DNA from: JAHEEM01 sp036396795
GTDB lineage: Bacteria; Pseudomonadota; Gammaproteobacteria; Steroidobacterales; Rariloculaceae
Assembly: GCA_036396795.1 (NCBI GenBank)
Contig: DASWKF010000097.1
Span: 85,161 to 149,160, forward strand
DNA length: 64,000 nt
Direction of reading: 5' to 3'
Both the position numbers and the translations under genes were made by a program. The stretch's first letter is position 1. Each line of letters opens with the position of its first letter. The notes under the pieces are model-generated. The model saw nothing but the letters and a program-made list of their open reading frames with translations, was not told the origin of the DNA and searched no databases. Positions 42,489 through 55,351 of this stretch are shown here, in pieces.

Positions 42489-43910
42489 CTAGGCCCCTTC
42501 GCCCTGGTAGCGGTCGTCCAGGCCGAGTTCCTTGAGCTTGCGCGTCAAGGTATTACGCCCCCATCCTAGAAGCTTTGCCGCCTGCAGACGCTTGCCCCGG
42601 GAGCGGCGCATGGCGGCCTCAATCAGAGTACGCTCGAACGCGGGCCGCGCCTCATCGAGGAGCGGGCGGTTGGGATCGCTGGCGAGCCTGCCAGCGGCCC
42701 AGCGGGCGAGGCCGGAGGTCCATTCGGCGCCTTGCGGCGCTCCCGATGCCGTGCCGCCGAGCTCGGGCGGCAGGTCGTACGCCGTTATCTCACGGCCGGC
42801 CGCAGTCACCGTGAGGCGACGGCACAGGTTCACGAGCTCGCGCACGTTGCCGGGCCAGTCGTAGTTGATGAACAGCTGCGTTGCCTCGGTGCTGAGCGTC
42901 TTGGGCACCAGCGACAGCTCCCCTGCGACTTGCTCGAGGTAGAAGCGCGCAAGCTCCAGCACGTCCTCGCGCCTCGCTCTCAAGGGGGGAACCTCGACGC
43001 GCATGACATTGAGACGGTGGAACAGATCGTCTCTGAACCGGCCCGCCTCAACGGCCCTCGCGAGATCCTGGTGCGTGGCGGCGACGACGCGGACGTCGAC
43101 CCGCACGGTGTCCTGGCCGCCGACGCGGAAGAACTCCTTCTCGGCCAGAACTCTCAACAGACGCGTTTGCAACGCCGGCGACATATCGCCGATCTCGTCG
43201 AGGAACAGCGTACCGCCGTTCGCTTGCTCGAATCTGCCGATGCGCCGCTGGTCCGCGCCCGTGAAGGCGCCTTTTTCGTGACCGAAGAGCTCCGACTCGA
43301 GCAGCTCCGCCGCGATCGCCGAGGTATTCAGCGCCACGAAGGGTCGGCCGAATCTGGGCGAGTTCTCGTGCAACGCCCGCGCGACGAGCTCCTTCCCAGT
43401 TCCCGACTCTCCGGTGATCAACACCGTCATGCTGGTTCGCGAAAGTCGACCGATGGCCCTGAATACCTCCTGCATCGCCGGCGCCTGTCCGATGATGGTT
43501 TGTGCCTTCTCGGGCGCGTGCGGCTGCCCGTTGCCGGGCCGCGCCTGAGCCGCTCGGGAGATGAGCTCGACGGCTTCATCGATGTCGAAGGGTTTCGGCA
43601 AATACTCGAACGCGCCCCCTTTGTAGGCGGCGACGGCGCTGTCGAGGTCCGAGTGAGCGGTAATGACGATAACCGGCAAGTCCGGTTCCCGTTCCCGCAG
43701 GGCTTCGAGCAGCTCGAGCCCCGAGACATCGGGCATGCGGATGTCCGTCACCAATACGTCCGGCCTTGCGCTCTCGAGCGCGGTGAAGAACTGCGCGGCC
43801 GTCGGAAAACAGCGCGGTATCATATGCGCCTGCTTGAGTGCCTGTTCGAGAACCCAGCGCACGGATTCGTCGTCGTCGACGACCCAGACGGTTATTCCGG
43901 GCGTGATCAT
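42489..43910 (-). CDS. glnG: NtrC (NRI), sigma-54 activator
   Basis: A 473-residue nitrogen regulator. Receiver domain with phospho-acceptor Asp56 (VLVTDIRMPD) and KPFD; AAA+ domain with Walker A GESGTGKELVARAL, the sigma-54-contacting GAFTGA and Walker B GGTLFLDEIG; C-terminal Fis-type helix-turn-helix (AAKLLGWGRNTLTRKLKELGLD). It is paired with ntrB upstream by an ATGA overlap and should bind before the glnA promoter. Confidence 0.97.
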   Translation of the reverse strand: MITPGITVWVVDDDESVRWVLEQALKQAHMIPRCFPTAAQFFTALESARPDVLVTDIRMPDVSGLELLEALREREPDLPVIVITAHSDLDSAVAAYKGGAFEYLPKPFDIDEAVELISRAAQARPGNGQPHAPEKAQTIIGQAPAMQEVFRAIGRLSRTSMTVLITGESGTGKELVARALHENSPRFGRPFVALNTSAIAAELLESELFGHEKGAFTGADQRRIGRFEQANGGTLFLDEIGDMSPALQTRLLRVLAEKEFFRVGGQDTVRVDVRVVAATHQDLARAVEAGRFRDDLFHRLNVMRVEVPPLRARREDVLELARFYLEQVAGELSLVPKTLSTEATQLFINYDWPGNVRELVNLCRRLTVTAAGREITAYDLPPELGGTASGAPQGAEWTSGLARWAAGRLASDPNRPLLDEARPAFERTLIEAAMRRSRGKRLQAAKLLGWGRNTLTRKLKELGLDDRYQGEGA

Positions 43911-45040
43911 CGTGGCTTGACCTCGGGCCCACCGTCACTGAGCGGCAGGCGAATGAAAAACGTCGTCGCGCCGGGCTTGCTCGTGAACTCGATGAGGCCG
44001 CCGTTGCGACTCACGAGATCCTGCGCGATCGTCAGCCCCAGTCCCGTGCCCGTTGGCTTGCCGGTCACGAGCGGATAGAAGACCGTGTTCGCCAACTCCT
44101 TCGGGATGCCCGGACCGTTGTCCTCGAGCTCGATGGACAGAACCAGCCGATGCTTCTTACCGGCGAGCGTATGGTTAGTCAACGCGCGCGTTCTCAAGAT
44201 CAGCCTGCCGTTGCGGCTATCGACCGCCTGCATCGCGTTGCGCGCCACGTTCAGCACGGCTTGAATGAGCTGATCCCTATCGACCACGGTTCGCGGCAAG
44301 CTCGGATCGTAGTCGCGTACCAGTGTGACACCCGCCGGCTTCTCGGCTTCGATGAGGTGACCGACGTGCTCCGTCACCTCATGCAGATTCACGGAGCTCA
44401 GGCGCGGTTGGCTTCCCGCGCGCAGAATCCCGTCGACGAGCGCCGCCAAGCGGTCGGCCTCGTCGATGATCACGCGGGTATAGGCCTTCATCTCCGCGTT
44501 GGGTAGCTGGCGCTCGAGCAGCTGCGCAGCGCCGCGCAGCCCTCCGAGCGGATTCTTCACTTCATGAGCGAGCTGACGAATGATTCTGCGGCTGAGCCGT
44601 TGCTGCGCCCGCAGCTCTTCCTCGCGCCGCAGTTGCCGATCGCGCTGGGTATCGAACAGCTCCAGCAGCAAGTAGTCGGAGTAATCGTCTACGAGACCCG
44701 CCCTGCAGTCGAGGATGACTTCGCGATCGGCGACCCGCGCCTGCAGCTCACGGCAACCGTAAGTAAGCCCGCTTTGCAGAACTCGATGACAAAGGCCCAC
44801 GAGCTCCTCGGCCGGCAATACCAGCTCCGCGAGCGCCCGCCCGAGGGCCTGGCGGCGGCTGGTGCCGAGCAGGGCCTCCGCCGCGGCATTCAGGTAGACG
44901 ACCTTGAGATCGGGCGCAAGCACGACGACGGCGGTCGTCAGGCCTTGCAGCACGCCGTCGCCGGTCGGACCGCCGCGTCTTGCGAACGCAGCGACCGTGC
45001 TCGGGTTGCCTCCCGGCTTCGTCCCGGGCGATGCGGCCAC
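43907..45040 (-). CDS. glnL: NtrB (NRII), nitrogen sensor kinase/phosphatase
   Basis: A PAS-histidine kinase of about 377 residues. A PAS domain (VLAPDLKVVYLNAAAEALLG) is followed by the H-box RQLAHEVKNPLGGLRGAAQL and an HATPase domain with NVARNAMQAV, DNGPGIP and GTGLGLTIAQDL. It phosphorylates or dephosphorylates NtrC under PII control. No ATG exists in the right place; GTG 45040 is chosen, GTG 44953 would give an E. coli-like 348 residues but trims the N-terminal segment. The frame stays open far upstream only as a shadow of the DUF4124 gene. Confidence 0.9.
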   Translation of the reverse strand: MAASPGTKPGGNPSTVAAFARRGGPTGDGVLQGLTTAVVVLAPDLKVVYLNAAAEALLGTSRRQALGRALAELVLPAEELVGLCHRVLQSGLTYGCRELQARVADREVILDCRAGLVDDYSDYLLLELFDTQRDRQLRREEELRAQQRLSRRIIRQLAHEVKNPLGGLRGAAQLLERQLPNAEMKAYTRVIIDEADRLAALVDGILRAGSQPRLSSVNLHEVTEHVGHLIEAEKPAGVTLVRDYDPSLPRTVVDRDQLIQAVLNVARNAMQAVDSRNGRLILRTRALTNHTLAGKKHRLVLSIELEDNGPGIPKELANTVFYPLVTGKPTGTGLGLTIAQDLVSRNGGLIEFTSKPGATTFFIRLPLSDGGPEVKPR

Positions 45041-45105
45041 GACAGCGTTGCGCCAAGCTCCGGCCGGCGTAGGTTCCGCTCGTTGGAGGAAGGTCGGTTG
45101 CTGTC

Positions 45106-45723
45106 CTAGGGCGCGTTCGGCGCGTTCGGCGTGTTCGGCCGATTCGGTGCGTTCGGCGTATTGGGCGTACCGGGCGTATTGGGCGCGGCGGTGTTGTTCG
45201 GATTCAGGATGCTCGTTTGCTGCACCATGAACGTCACCGCCAGGGAACGCAGCACCTCGCCCCCGGCCGTGTCGAGCACCACGACCTGTAATGTATGCAG
45301 GCCGCGAAATACGTCCGGTAGCTGAAACTGCGTGCTTCGCGCTCCGACATCGATCAGCTGGCCATCCAGATAGGCGCCCAGATGATGGCCCTGCTGCAAG
45401 CCCGGACTGAGCTCCACCTGCACGTCGAGCACCGAGCCGATGTTCCACAGCGTCTCTTGCTGTGACGGTTGCAGCACGTTGAAGACATTGTAGGGGCGCG
45501 TCGCTGCGGCCCCCTGAGGTGAGGTCGATTCCGGCGCCGCGCCGGCCGGCGAAACGGCAGCGGGGGCGGAGTATCCTTGCGCGCCGCGGAGCTGAATCGG
45601 TGTGGCGCCCGGATACGGCCGATCCGAGTAATGCACCTGTCCGTTCTCGTCGGTCCAGGTATAAGCCTGCTGACCGAAGACCGGAGAACAGAGCAAACTT
45701 GCGAGTAACAGCCACCTTTTCAT
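45106..45723 (-). CDS. DUF4124-domain protein with Asn-Pro-Thr tail
   Basis: A 205-residue exported protein: signal peptide (1-18, ending VFGQ), DUF4124 motif AYTWTDENGQVHYSDRPYPGA, a linker, then a beta domain (about 80-170, SVLDVQVELSPGLQQGHHLG, RGLHTLQVVVLDTAG). The last 25 residues repeat Pro-Asn-Thr/Ala-Pro. A DUF4124 gene between glnA and ntrB recurs in Gammaproteobacteria. Role unknown. Confidence 0.82.
   Translation of the reverse strand: MKRWLLLASLLCSPVFGQQAYTWTDENGQVHYSDRPYPGATPIQLRGAQGYSAPAAVSPAGAAPESTSPQGAAATRPYNVFNVLQPSQQETLWNIGSVLDVQVELSPGLQQGHHLGAYLDGQLIDVGARSTQFQLPDVFRGLHTLQVVVLDTAGGEVLRSLAVTFMVQQTSILNPNNTAAPNTPGTPNTPNAPNRPNTPNAPNAP
45109..45183 (-). repeat. Pro-Asn-Thr/Ala coding repeat in the DUF4124 tail
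   Basis: A degenerate 9-bp-period tandem repeat encoding PNTPGTPNTPNAPNRP and similar units. The copy number is likely to vary between strains by slippage. Confidence 0.7.
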
Positions 45724-45762
45724 TCCCCAAGCTTAGCGCCAATATTTGGCTGCTGCCAGGAC

Positions 45763-45791
45763 GGGGGCGGACTTTCGAGAACTCCGCCCCC
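45763..45791. terminator. Strong hairpin downstream of glnA
   Basis: GGGGGCGGA, an 11-nt loop and TCCGCCCCC form a 9-bp GC stem about 40 bases beyond the glnA stop. No U-tract follows on the minus strand, so it is either a weak intrinsic or an attenuating terminator between glnA and the downstream DUF4124-ntrBC genes. Confidence 0.5.
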
Positions 45792-45831
45792 GGTGTCGCG
45801 ATTTAACAAAAAACCCGCTCGACGCTCCGCT

Positions 45832-47241
45832 TCAGAGGCTGTAGTACATGTCGAACTCGACGGGATGCGTCGTCTTCCGCAGCCGGGTGACGTCGTTCAT
45901 TTTGAGCGCGATGTAAGCGTCGATGAGATCGTCCGAGAACACGTCACCCGCCTTCAGGAAAGCACGGTCCGCGCTGAGCTCGTTGAGAGCCTGCTCGAGC
46001 GAAAAGCAGACCGTGGGGATACCCGCCTCTTCCTCGGGCTCGAGATCGTACAGGTCCTTGTCCATCGGATCCCCTGGGTGGATCTTGTTCCGAATGCCGT
46101 CGAGACCGGCCATGAGCATCGCGGCGAACGCGAAGTAGGGGTTGCCGGCCGAGTCGGGGAACCGCACCTCGATACGGCGGGCTTTTGGGTTGGCGACCCA
46201 CGGGATGCGGATCGACGCCGACCGATTCCGCGCCGAGTACGCCAGCAATGTCGGGGCCTCGAAGCCCGGAACGAGCCGTTTGTAACTGTTGGTCGTGGGG
46301 TTGGTGAACGCGTTGATCGCCTTGGCGTGCTTGATGATCCCGCCGATATAAAACATCGCGATTTCCGACAAGCCCCCATAACCATCGCCCGTGAACAGGT
46401 TCTTGCCGTCCTTGGCCAGCGATTGATGCACATGCGCCCCGTTGCCGTTGTCGTCGACCAGCGGCTTCGGCATGAACGTCGCGGTTTTTCCGTAGGACTG
46501 CGCCACGTTCATGACGACGTACTTGAGAATCTGCACCTGGTCGCCCTTTTCGACCAGCGTGCCGAACTTCACCCCGATCTCGTTCTGACCGGCCGTGGCG
46601 ACTTCATGGTGATGGACCTCGGTGACTAGTCCCATCTCCTCGAGCGCCAAGCACATGGCGGAGCGAATGTCGTGTAACGAATCGACGGGCGGCACCGGGA
46701 AATAGCCGCCTTTGATGCCGGGACGATGTCCTAGATTACCGTCCTCGTACTCCTTCGCCGAATGCCAATGGGCTTCGGTCGATTCGACCGCGTAGAACGC
46801 GCCCTGCATGGTCGCGCCCCAGCGAACATCATCGAATACGAAGAACTCGTTCTCAGGCCCGAAATAGGCGGTGTCGGCGATGCCCAATGAACGCATGTGA
46901 GCTTCCGCGCGTTTCGCGAGCGACCGCGGGCAGCGTGCATAGCCCTGCATGGTGCTCGGCTCGACGACATCGCAACGCAGGTTCAGAGTGGTTTCCTCGG
47001 AGAAGATATCGATCACCGCGGTGGGGGGATCCGGCATCAGAATCATGTCCGACTCGTTGATGCCCTTCCAACCGGAGATGGACGAGCCATCGAACATCTT
47101 GCCGTCCTCGAAGAAACTCTCATCTATGGTATGAGCCGGCACGGTGACATGCTGCTCCTTGCCACGGGTGTCGGTGAAACGCAGGTCGATGAACTTTACG
47201 TCTTTATCTTTTAGTTGCTTGAAAATGTCCGCAGGCGACAT
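45832..47241 (-). CDS. glnA: Glutamine synthetase, type I
   Basis: A 469-residue dodecameric enzyme, the same size as E. coli GlnA, condensing glutamate and ammonia with ATP. Motifs: FTDTRGKEQHV and FDGSSISGWKGI near the N-terminus, EFFVFDDVRW, the metal-binding loop NGAHVHQSL, KRLVPGFEAP and the adenylylation-loop tyrosine near the C-terminus in MDKDLYDLEPEE. GGAGG precedes the ATG. A sigma-54-type promoter and an NtrC-like site lie upstream. Confidence 0.98.
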   Translation of the reverse strand: MSPADIFKQLKDKDVKFIDLRFTDTRGKEQHVTVPAHTIDESFFEDGKMFDGSSISGWKGINESDMILMPDPPTAVIDIFSEETTLNLRCDVVEPSTMQGYARCPRSLAKRAEAHMRSLGIADTAYFGPENEFFVFDDVRWGATMQGAFYAVESTEAHWHSAKEYEDGNLGHRPGIKGGYFPVPPVDSLHDIRSAMCLALEEMGLVTEVHHHEVATAGQNEIGVKFGTLVEKGDQVQILKYVVMNVAQSYGKTATFMPKPLVDDNGNGAHVHQSLAKDGKNLFTGDGYGGLSEIAMFYIGGIIKHAKAINAFTNPTTNSYKRLVPGFEAPTLLAYSARNRSASIRIPWVANPKARRIEVRFPDSAGNPYFAFAAMLMAGLDGIRNKIHPGDPMDKDLYDLEPEEEAGIPTVCFSLEQALNELSADRAFLKAGDVFSDDLIDAYIALKMNDVTRLRKTTHPVEFDMYYSL

Positions 47242-47407
47242 GGTGTTCCTCCATTGCTATTCGTTGTCGAGGTCTGCTTGAACTACGCAGACCGGCCGGC
47301 CAATCGGGTGACCAGGCTTTGGCAAAAACCCTTCCCCCGTGCAAAATTAAGTTCGAAACGTTCCAGGCAGAGTCAGGTCACTCCGCTTTCTCAGAGCCTC
47401 TTGCATG

Positions 47408-47424
47408 TGCAGAATTTGTGCCAG
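47408..47424 (-). promoter_or_regulatory. Sigma-54 promoter of glnA
   Basis: The minus strand reads CTGGCAC-AAATT-CTGCA: a full -24 TGGCAC and a -12 CTGCA with the required spacing (consensus TTGCA). Predicted start near 47397 leaves a leader of about 155 nt before glnA. This fits control by NtrB/NtrC, encoded just downstream. Confidence 0.75.
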
Positions 47425-47469
47425 TCGCAGGGCCTCGACAAACCCTTGTTTTACTTGGCACATTTCGCG

Positions 47470-47499
47470 TTGACATAGTGCATGACGCACCCAAACAAT
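47470..47499 (+). promoter_or_regulatory. Possible promoter of the glycyl-tRNA synthetase gene
   Basis: A perfect TTGACA (47470-47475), 18-nt spacer and AACAAT (47494-47499, four of six). A start near 47506 leaves about 128 nt of leader. It overlaps the predicted NtrC site of the divergent glnA. Confidence 0.45.
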
Positions 47500-47502
47500 G
47501 CA
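47486..47502 (-). promoter_or_regulatory. Candidate NtrC-binding site upstream of glnA
   Basis: CGCACC-CAAAC-AATGCA agrees with the NtrC dyad (TGCACC-N5-GGTGCA) at nine of twelve positions. It lies about 100 bp upstream of the predicted glnA start, the distance at which NtrC enhancers are found. Confidence 0.45.
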
Positions 47503-47633
47503 AGAAAGCCGGCAAGCTGCTCAATTATAGTGCGTGACTTCCCAGTTTGGCGCGGACTGCGAGCGGCCCGTTCGCGGGTGTACGCGGCTATACTGGCGCG
47601 CTTCGCGGGCCGCCGGGCGTCCTGGGGAACTAC

Positions 47634-49193
<1,560 letters not shown>

Positions 49194-49215
49194 TCGGCAG
49201 TCGCGACCGCCTGGC

Positions 49216-49773
49216 ATGGCACCGCAACGCAAGCTCATCGTTCTCGACCGGGACGGCGTCATCAATTACGACTCCGATGACTACATCAAGAGCCCCGCGG
49301 AGTGGGTGCCGCTGCCGGGAAGTCTCGAGGCCATCGCGCGCCTGTGTGGCGCCGGATTCGAGGTTTATGTCGTCAGCAACCAGGCCGGCATAGGGCGCGG
49401 CTTGGTCGCCGCGGAGGAGGTCGAACGGATCCACGCGAAGATGCGCGCCGCGGTCAAAGCCGCCGGCGGGTGCCTTCACGGAATTTACTACTGCCCGCAC
49501 CACCCCGCTGACCGGTGTGCATGCCGCAAGCCCAACACGGGCTTGCTGCTGGAGCTGAAAGCCGCCGCCGGCCTCAAATCGTTCGCCGGCGTGCCGCTGA
49601 TCGGCGATAAGCCATCCGACCTCGAGCTTGCGGCGCGGGTCGGCGCCCGCGGCATTCTGGTCCTCAGCGGCAAGGGTCGGGAGACTGCGGCGGAGCTGCC
49701 TAGCCGCGCCACCGAGACCTTTCGGGATCTGGACGAGGCCGTCACGGTGCTGCTGGGCGAGGCGCGAGCATGA
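49216..49773 (+). CDS. gmhB: D-glycero-beta-D-manno-heptose-1,7-bisphosphate 7-phosphatase
   Basis: A 185-residue HAD-superfamily phosphatase. Motif I is VLDRDGVINYDSDDY, a zinc cluster is suggested by CPHHPADRCACRKPN, and motif III/IV by IGDKPSDLELAARVG. It makes D-glycero-D-manno-heptose 1-phosphate for the lipopolysaccharide core. It follows glyS by 22 nt and its end overlaps plsC by four bases. Confidence 0.95.
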   Translation: MAPQRKLIVLDRDGVINYDSDDYIKSPAEWVPLPGSLEAIARLCGAGFEVYVVSNQAGIGRGLVAAEEVERIHAKMRAAVKAAGGCLHGIYYCPHHPADRCACRKPNTGLLLELKAAAGLKSFAGVPLIGDKPSDLELAARVGARGILVLSGKGRETAAELPSRATETFRDLDEAVTVLLGEARA

Positions 49774-50495
49774 CAAGACTTCGGCAGTCGCTGGGCTCGA
49801 TTGCGTTCACGTCCTATCTGTTCCTGTCGGTCCCGTTCTACTCCATCGCCGCGTTTGCGGCGGCGCCGTTTTCGCGCTTCGCAAGCTACCGGATAGCGGT
49901 CGCATGGGCCGCCTCGGTGCTGTTCTGGCTCAAGACCCTGTGCCGGCTCGACTTCAAGGTCGAGGGCCGCGAGCACCTCGGCGGCGAGAACTGCGTGGTG
50001 TTGCTCAAGCACTCCTCCGCATGGGAAACCATTGCACAGTTCGTCATCTTTCCGCGTCAAACCTGGGTCATGAAGCGCGAGCTGTTGTGGGTGCCGATAC
50101 TCGGTTGGGTGCTGTTGCTGTTTCGGCCGATCGCCATCGATCGCAAGGGAGGCCGAGCCGCCGTCGAGGAGGTCTTGGCGCAAGGCCGTGCGAGGTTGGA
50201 GCAAGGCTATTGGGTCATGATCTTCCCCGAGGGAACCCGCGTGGCCGTGGGCGAGCAGCGGCGCTACGGCCTAAGCGGCGCGCTGCTCGCCGAGCTGAGC
50301 GGCCGAGCGGTCATCCCCGTGGCCCACAACGCCGGCGTGTTCTGGCCGCGGCGCGTCTGGCTGAAACGTCCCGGCACCATCAGCTTGATCATCGGGCCGC
50401 GCATAGAGACGCGCGGGCGCGACGCGCGCAGCGTCAACAGCCAGGTCCAGGAGTGGATCGAGTCCCGGCAAAAGGCGTTCGATCCCCCGGCCTGA
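49770..50495 (+). CDS. plsC: 1-acyl-sn-glycerol-3-phosphate acyltransferase (PlsC family)
   Basis: A 241-residue membrane acyltransferase. One N-terminal hydrophobic region (LFLSVPFYSIAAFAAAPF), then the catalytic HSSAWE (the H-x4-D/E motif, here with Glu), the substrate-binding RPIAIDRKGG and the FPEGTR motif. It places the second acyl chain in phosphatidic acid synthesis. Start ATG 49770 overlaps the gmhB TGA. Confidence 0.93.
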   Translation: MTRLRQSLGSIAFTSYLFLSVPFYSIAAFAAAPFSRFASYRIAVAWAASVLFWLKTLCRLDFKVEGREHLGGENCVVLLKHSSAWETIAQFVIFPRQTWVMKRELLWVPILGWVLLLFRPIAIDRKGGRAAVEEVLAQGRARLEQGYWVMIFPEGTRVAVGEQRRYGLSGALLAELSGRAVIPVAHNAGVFWPRRVWLKRPGTISLIIGPRIETRGRDARSVNSQVQEWIESRQKAFDPPA

Positions 50496-50523
50496 GCCGC
50501 CCTTTCCAGCGCCGCCGCGCGGG

Positions 50524-52935
<2,412 letters not shown>

Positions 52936-52966
52936 ACCTTAGGCAGCCCCTTGCAAAGCCGATCCA

Positions 52967-54025
52967 TTATAGCACCGGGGAGACCTTGCCCTGTTCCACG
53001 TGGAACACCGGAAAGCCGCCCGCCGGCGGAAGCGTGGCCTCCGACAGGCCGGTCATGATGAGCTGTGCCGGCAAGCCGTCAAGGACGTCCATGAGTCTAC
53101 GGAACGAGCCGCTATCGAGCTCGGCGGCGGGGTCGTCCACCAGCAGCGTGCCGGCATCGCCATGGGCATCCGCGAAGACCCGTGTTTGGCCGACGACCAT
53201 TGCCGCCGCGACCAGCTTCTGTTGGCCGCGGGACGCCGCCTCGCGCACCGCACGGTCACCCACGGCAACGCGCAGGTCGGCCCGGTGCGGGCCGACCTGC
53301 GTCGAGGCGAGATGGCGGTCCCGTTGCCGCGAACGCCGCAGCGCCTCAGCGAGCGGAATCTCCGCCGCCCATCCCCCCCGATAGCTAAGCTGAATCGGTT
53401 GGCCCACCAGAGACACACCGAGTTCCGCTACAGTTTTCTCCAGCAGCTCGAAGTACCTCCGACGGGCTGCGTGCACGGCTTCGCCGGCTTCCACCAGGCC
53501 CGTGTCCCAGATCGAGGTGTCCTGCCCCAGCTTGAGCCCGGCATTGCGTTGGCCGAGGACCCTTCGATACCTCTGCCAATCCTCGAGAAACCGACGTTCC
53601 ACGTGGAACACTCCCCAATCCAGGAAGCGGCGGCGCGTGCTCGGTGCTCCTTCGATTAGCTGATGGATATTCGGCTCGATCACGTTTATCGGCAGCAGCC
53701 GCGCGAGCGCCGCCACACCGCCGCTGGTGGACCCATCGACCCGTGTCTCGAGACCACTTTCGCCTAGCTGGAGCCCCAGCCGATGGTGTCCGCCGTTCCT
53801 CTGAACTTCCCCATAGACCGCCATGCCCACCTGGCCGTGACGGACCAGCAGGCGATTGTGACGCGTCCGAAAAGACCGCCCCCGTCCAAGCAAGTACGCG
53901 GCTTCCAAGAGGCTCGTTTTACCTGCGCCGTTGGGGCCGTAGATATACGTTCGCTGCCGGCTCAGCGTCAGCTCGGCCTGTTCGATACAACGGAAATCCC
54001 GAATGCGTACCAGCTTCAGCGGCAC
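52967..54025 (-). CDS. recF: RecF, recombination mediator
   Basis: A 352-residue SMC-like ATPase loading RecA at gaps with RecO and RecR. Walker A YGPNGAGKTSLLEAAYLLGRGRSF, the ABC signature region EAASRGQQKLVAAAMV and Walker B LLVDDPAAELDSGSF are present. Starts at GTG 54025, 26 nt after the dnaN stop, and precedes gyrB in the conserved dnaA-dnaN-recF-gyrB order. Confidence 0.95.
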   Translation of the reverse strand: MPLKLVRIRDFRCIEQAELTLSRQRTYIYGPNGAGKTSLLEAAYLLGRGRSFRTRHNRLLVRHGQVGMAVYGEVQRNGGHHRLGLQLGESGLETRVDGSTSGGVAALARLLPINVIEPNIHQLIEGAPSTRRRFLDWGVFHVERRFLEDWQRYRRVLGQRNAGLKLGQDTSIWDTGLVEAGEAVHAARRRYFELLEKTVAELGVSLVGQPIQLSYRGGWAAEIPLAEALRRSRQRDRHLASTQVGPHRADLRVAVGDRAVREAASRGQQKLVAAAMVVGQTRVFADAHGDAGTLLVDDPAAELDSGSFRRLMDVLDGLPAQLIMTGLSEATLPPAGGFPVFHVEQGKVSPVL

Positions 54026-54051
54026 TGGCGGGATAAGGCCGCGCGGCCGCG

Positions 54052-55149
54052 CTAGAGTCTCATGGGCATCACGACGAAGCGCGTGTCCTGCTGCCCCGGT
54101 GCCCTAATCAAGCAGCTCGAGTTCGCGTCGCCGAGCCCGAGCTCGACCTTGCCGCTGTCGACGGCACCGAGCGCATCGAGTAAGTAGTTGACATTAAAGC
54201 CAATTTCCATAGCCTCGCCGGCATACTCCACCTCCAAGACCTCTTCCGCTTCCTCTTGCTCGGGATTGTTCGCCTGCATAGTGACGCGATTCCGATCGAG
54301 GCTCAGGCGAACACCACGGTACTTTTCGTTCGAGAGAATCGCTGCGCGCTGCAGCCCGGCTCGTAACTCCTCGCGTTCCGCCAGCAGCATGTGAGGAGGA
54401 TCCTTCGGCACGACTCGTTCGTACTCCGGAAAGCGACCATCGATGAGCTTCGAAGTGAACCGGATGCTGTCTACCTGGACGCGCAGATGGTTGCTGCCGA
54501 GGGTCAGCTCGATGTCACCCTCTCCCTCGAGTAGTCGAGAAAGCTCAAGAACACCTTTCCGCGGCACGATGACTTGCTCGTCCTTTTCCGCAGGCTTTTC
54601 CAGCTTCATCTCACTGAGCGCCAGTCGGTGCCCGTCCGTGGCTACCGCACGCAGGGTCGAGCCAGCCGTTTCGAGCAGCAGGCCGTTGAGGTAGTAGCGT
54701 ACGTCCTGCTGCGCCATCGAAAACTGCGTCTTCTCGAGCAGATGCCGAAATTGCCCGCGGTCAAGCTTGAGGCTCTGCTGCACCACCACCTCGTCCACCG
54801 TCGGGAAGTCCCCCGCCCGCAGCGTCGACAAAGTGAAGCGGCTGCGGCCGGCCTTCACAGTAACGCGGCCACCACTCAGCGCCACCTCTACCGCCGCGCC
54901 CTCCGGCAACGCTCGGCAGATGTCGTGAAGCTTGCGCCCAGGGACCGTCGTCTCACCCGTTCCGCTGACCTCCACCTCTGCCTGCGCCCGCAACTCCACC
55001 TCAAGATCCGTTGCCGTTACGGTCAGGCCTTTTTCGTCAACCGCCAACAGAATGTGAGACAGAATTGGCATCGTCTGACGTCGTTCCACGACCCCGATGA
55101 TTGCGTGCAGAGGTTTAAGGATCGCTTCTCGGGATGCGCTGAACTTCAT
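54052..55149 (-). CDS. dnaN: DNA polymerase III beta sliding clamp
   Basis: A 365-residue clamp, matching the 366 of E. coli, with three repeated domains. MKFSASREAILKPLHAIIGVVERRQTMPILSHILL is recognisable at the start (quoted in two parts: residues 1-18 and 19-35), and the terminal VMPMRL carries the hydrophobic pocket contact. Holds polymerase III on DNA. Starts 202 nt downstream of dnaA across an AT-rich spacer. Confidence 0.98.
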   Translation of the reverse strand: MKFSASREAILKPLHAIIGVVERRQTMPILSHILLAVDEKGLTVTATDLEVELRAQAEVEVSGTGETTVPGRKLHDICRALPEGAAVEVALSGGRVTVKAGRSRFTLSTLRAGDFPTVDEVVVQQSLKLDRGQFRHLLEKTQFSMAQQDVRYYLNGLLLETAGSTLRAVATDGHRLALSEMKLEKPAEKDEQVIVPRKGVLELSRLLEGEGDIELTLGSNHLRVQVDSIRFTSKLIDGRFPEYERVVPKDPPHMLLAEREELRAGLQRAAILSNEKYRGVRLSLDRNRVTMQANNPEQEEAEEVLEVEYAGEAMEIGFNVNYLLDALGAVDSGKVELGLGDANSSCLIRAPGQQDTRFVVMPMRL

Positions 55150-55351
55150 GACGTGACGTCCCTATAACTATGTCTTAATATTAGAAAGACTGTAACTATT
55201 ATTAACCCTTGCCGAGGCTGGGGAAAACCCTAATTTTACTTTTTAATTCAATATCTTACTTTATAGATTCCAGCTAGGAAAAGGTTCCTTGAGCCTGGGG
55301 ATATCGTGTGCGCGTGGGCATCCCTGCACGCTATCCACAGCTTATCCACCA
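55150..55351. other. AT-rich dnaA-dnaN spacer with DnaA boxes (probable part of oriC)
   Basis: Bases 55165-55285 are conspicuously AT-rich in a GC-rich chromosome, with runs such as AATTTTACTTTTTAATTC, a likely unwinding element. Two DnaA boxes, CTATCCACA (55331-55339) and TTATCCACC (55342-55350), sit at the dnaA stop. No gene lies here. In many Gammaproteobacteria oriC lies on one or both sides of dnaA. Confidence 0.65.
55331..55350 (+). promoter_or_regulatory. Two tandem DnaA boxes
   Basis: CTATCCACA and TTATCCACC, 11 bp apart start to start, each one mismatch from TTATCCACA. Tandem arrangement supports cooperative DnaA binding. Confidence 0.65.

Noticed and set aside
45041..45742. N-terminal half of a 611-codon minus-strand frame before ntrB
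   Set aside because: Composition is low-complexity and it overlaps the DUF4124 gene in another frame; NtrB homology begins near 45000.
47454..47472. TGGCACATTTCGCGTTG as a second sigma-54 promoter, on the plus strand
   Set aside because: The -24 half is good but no GC falls at the required -12 spacing.
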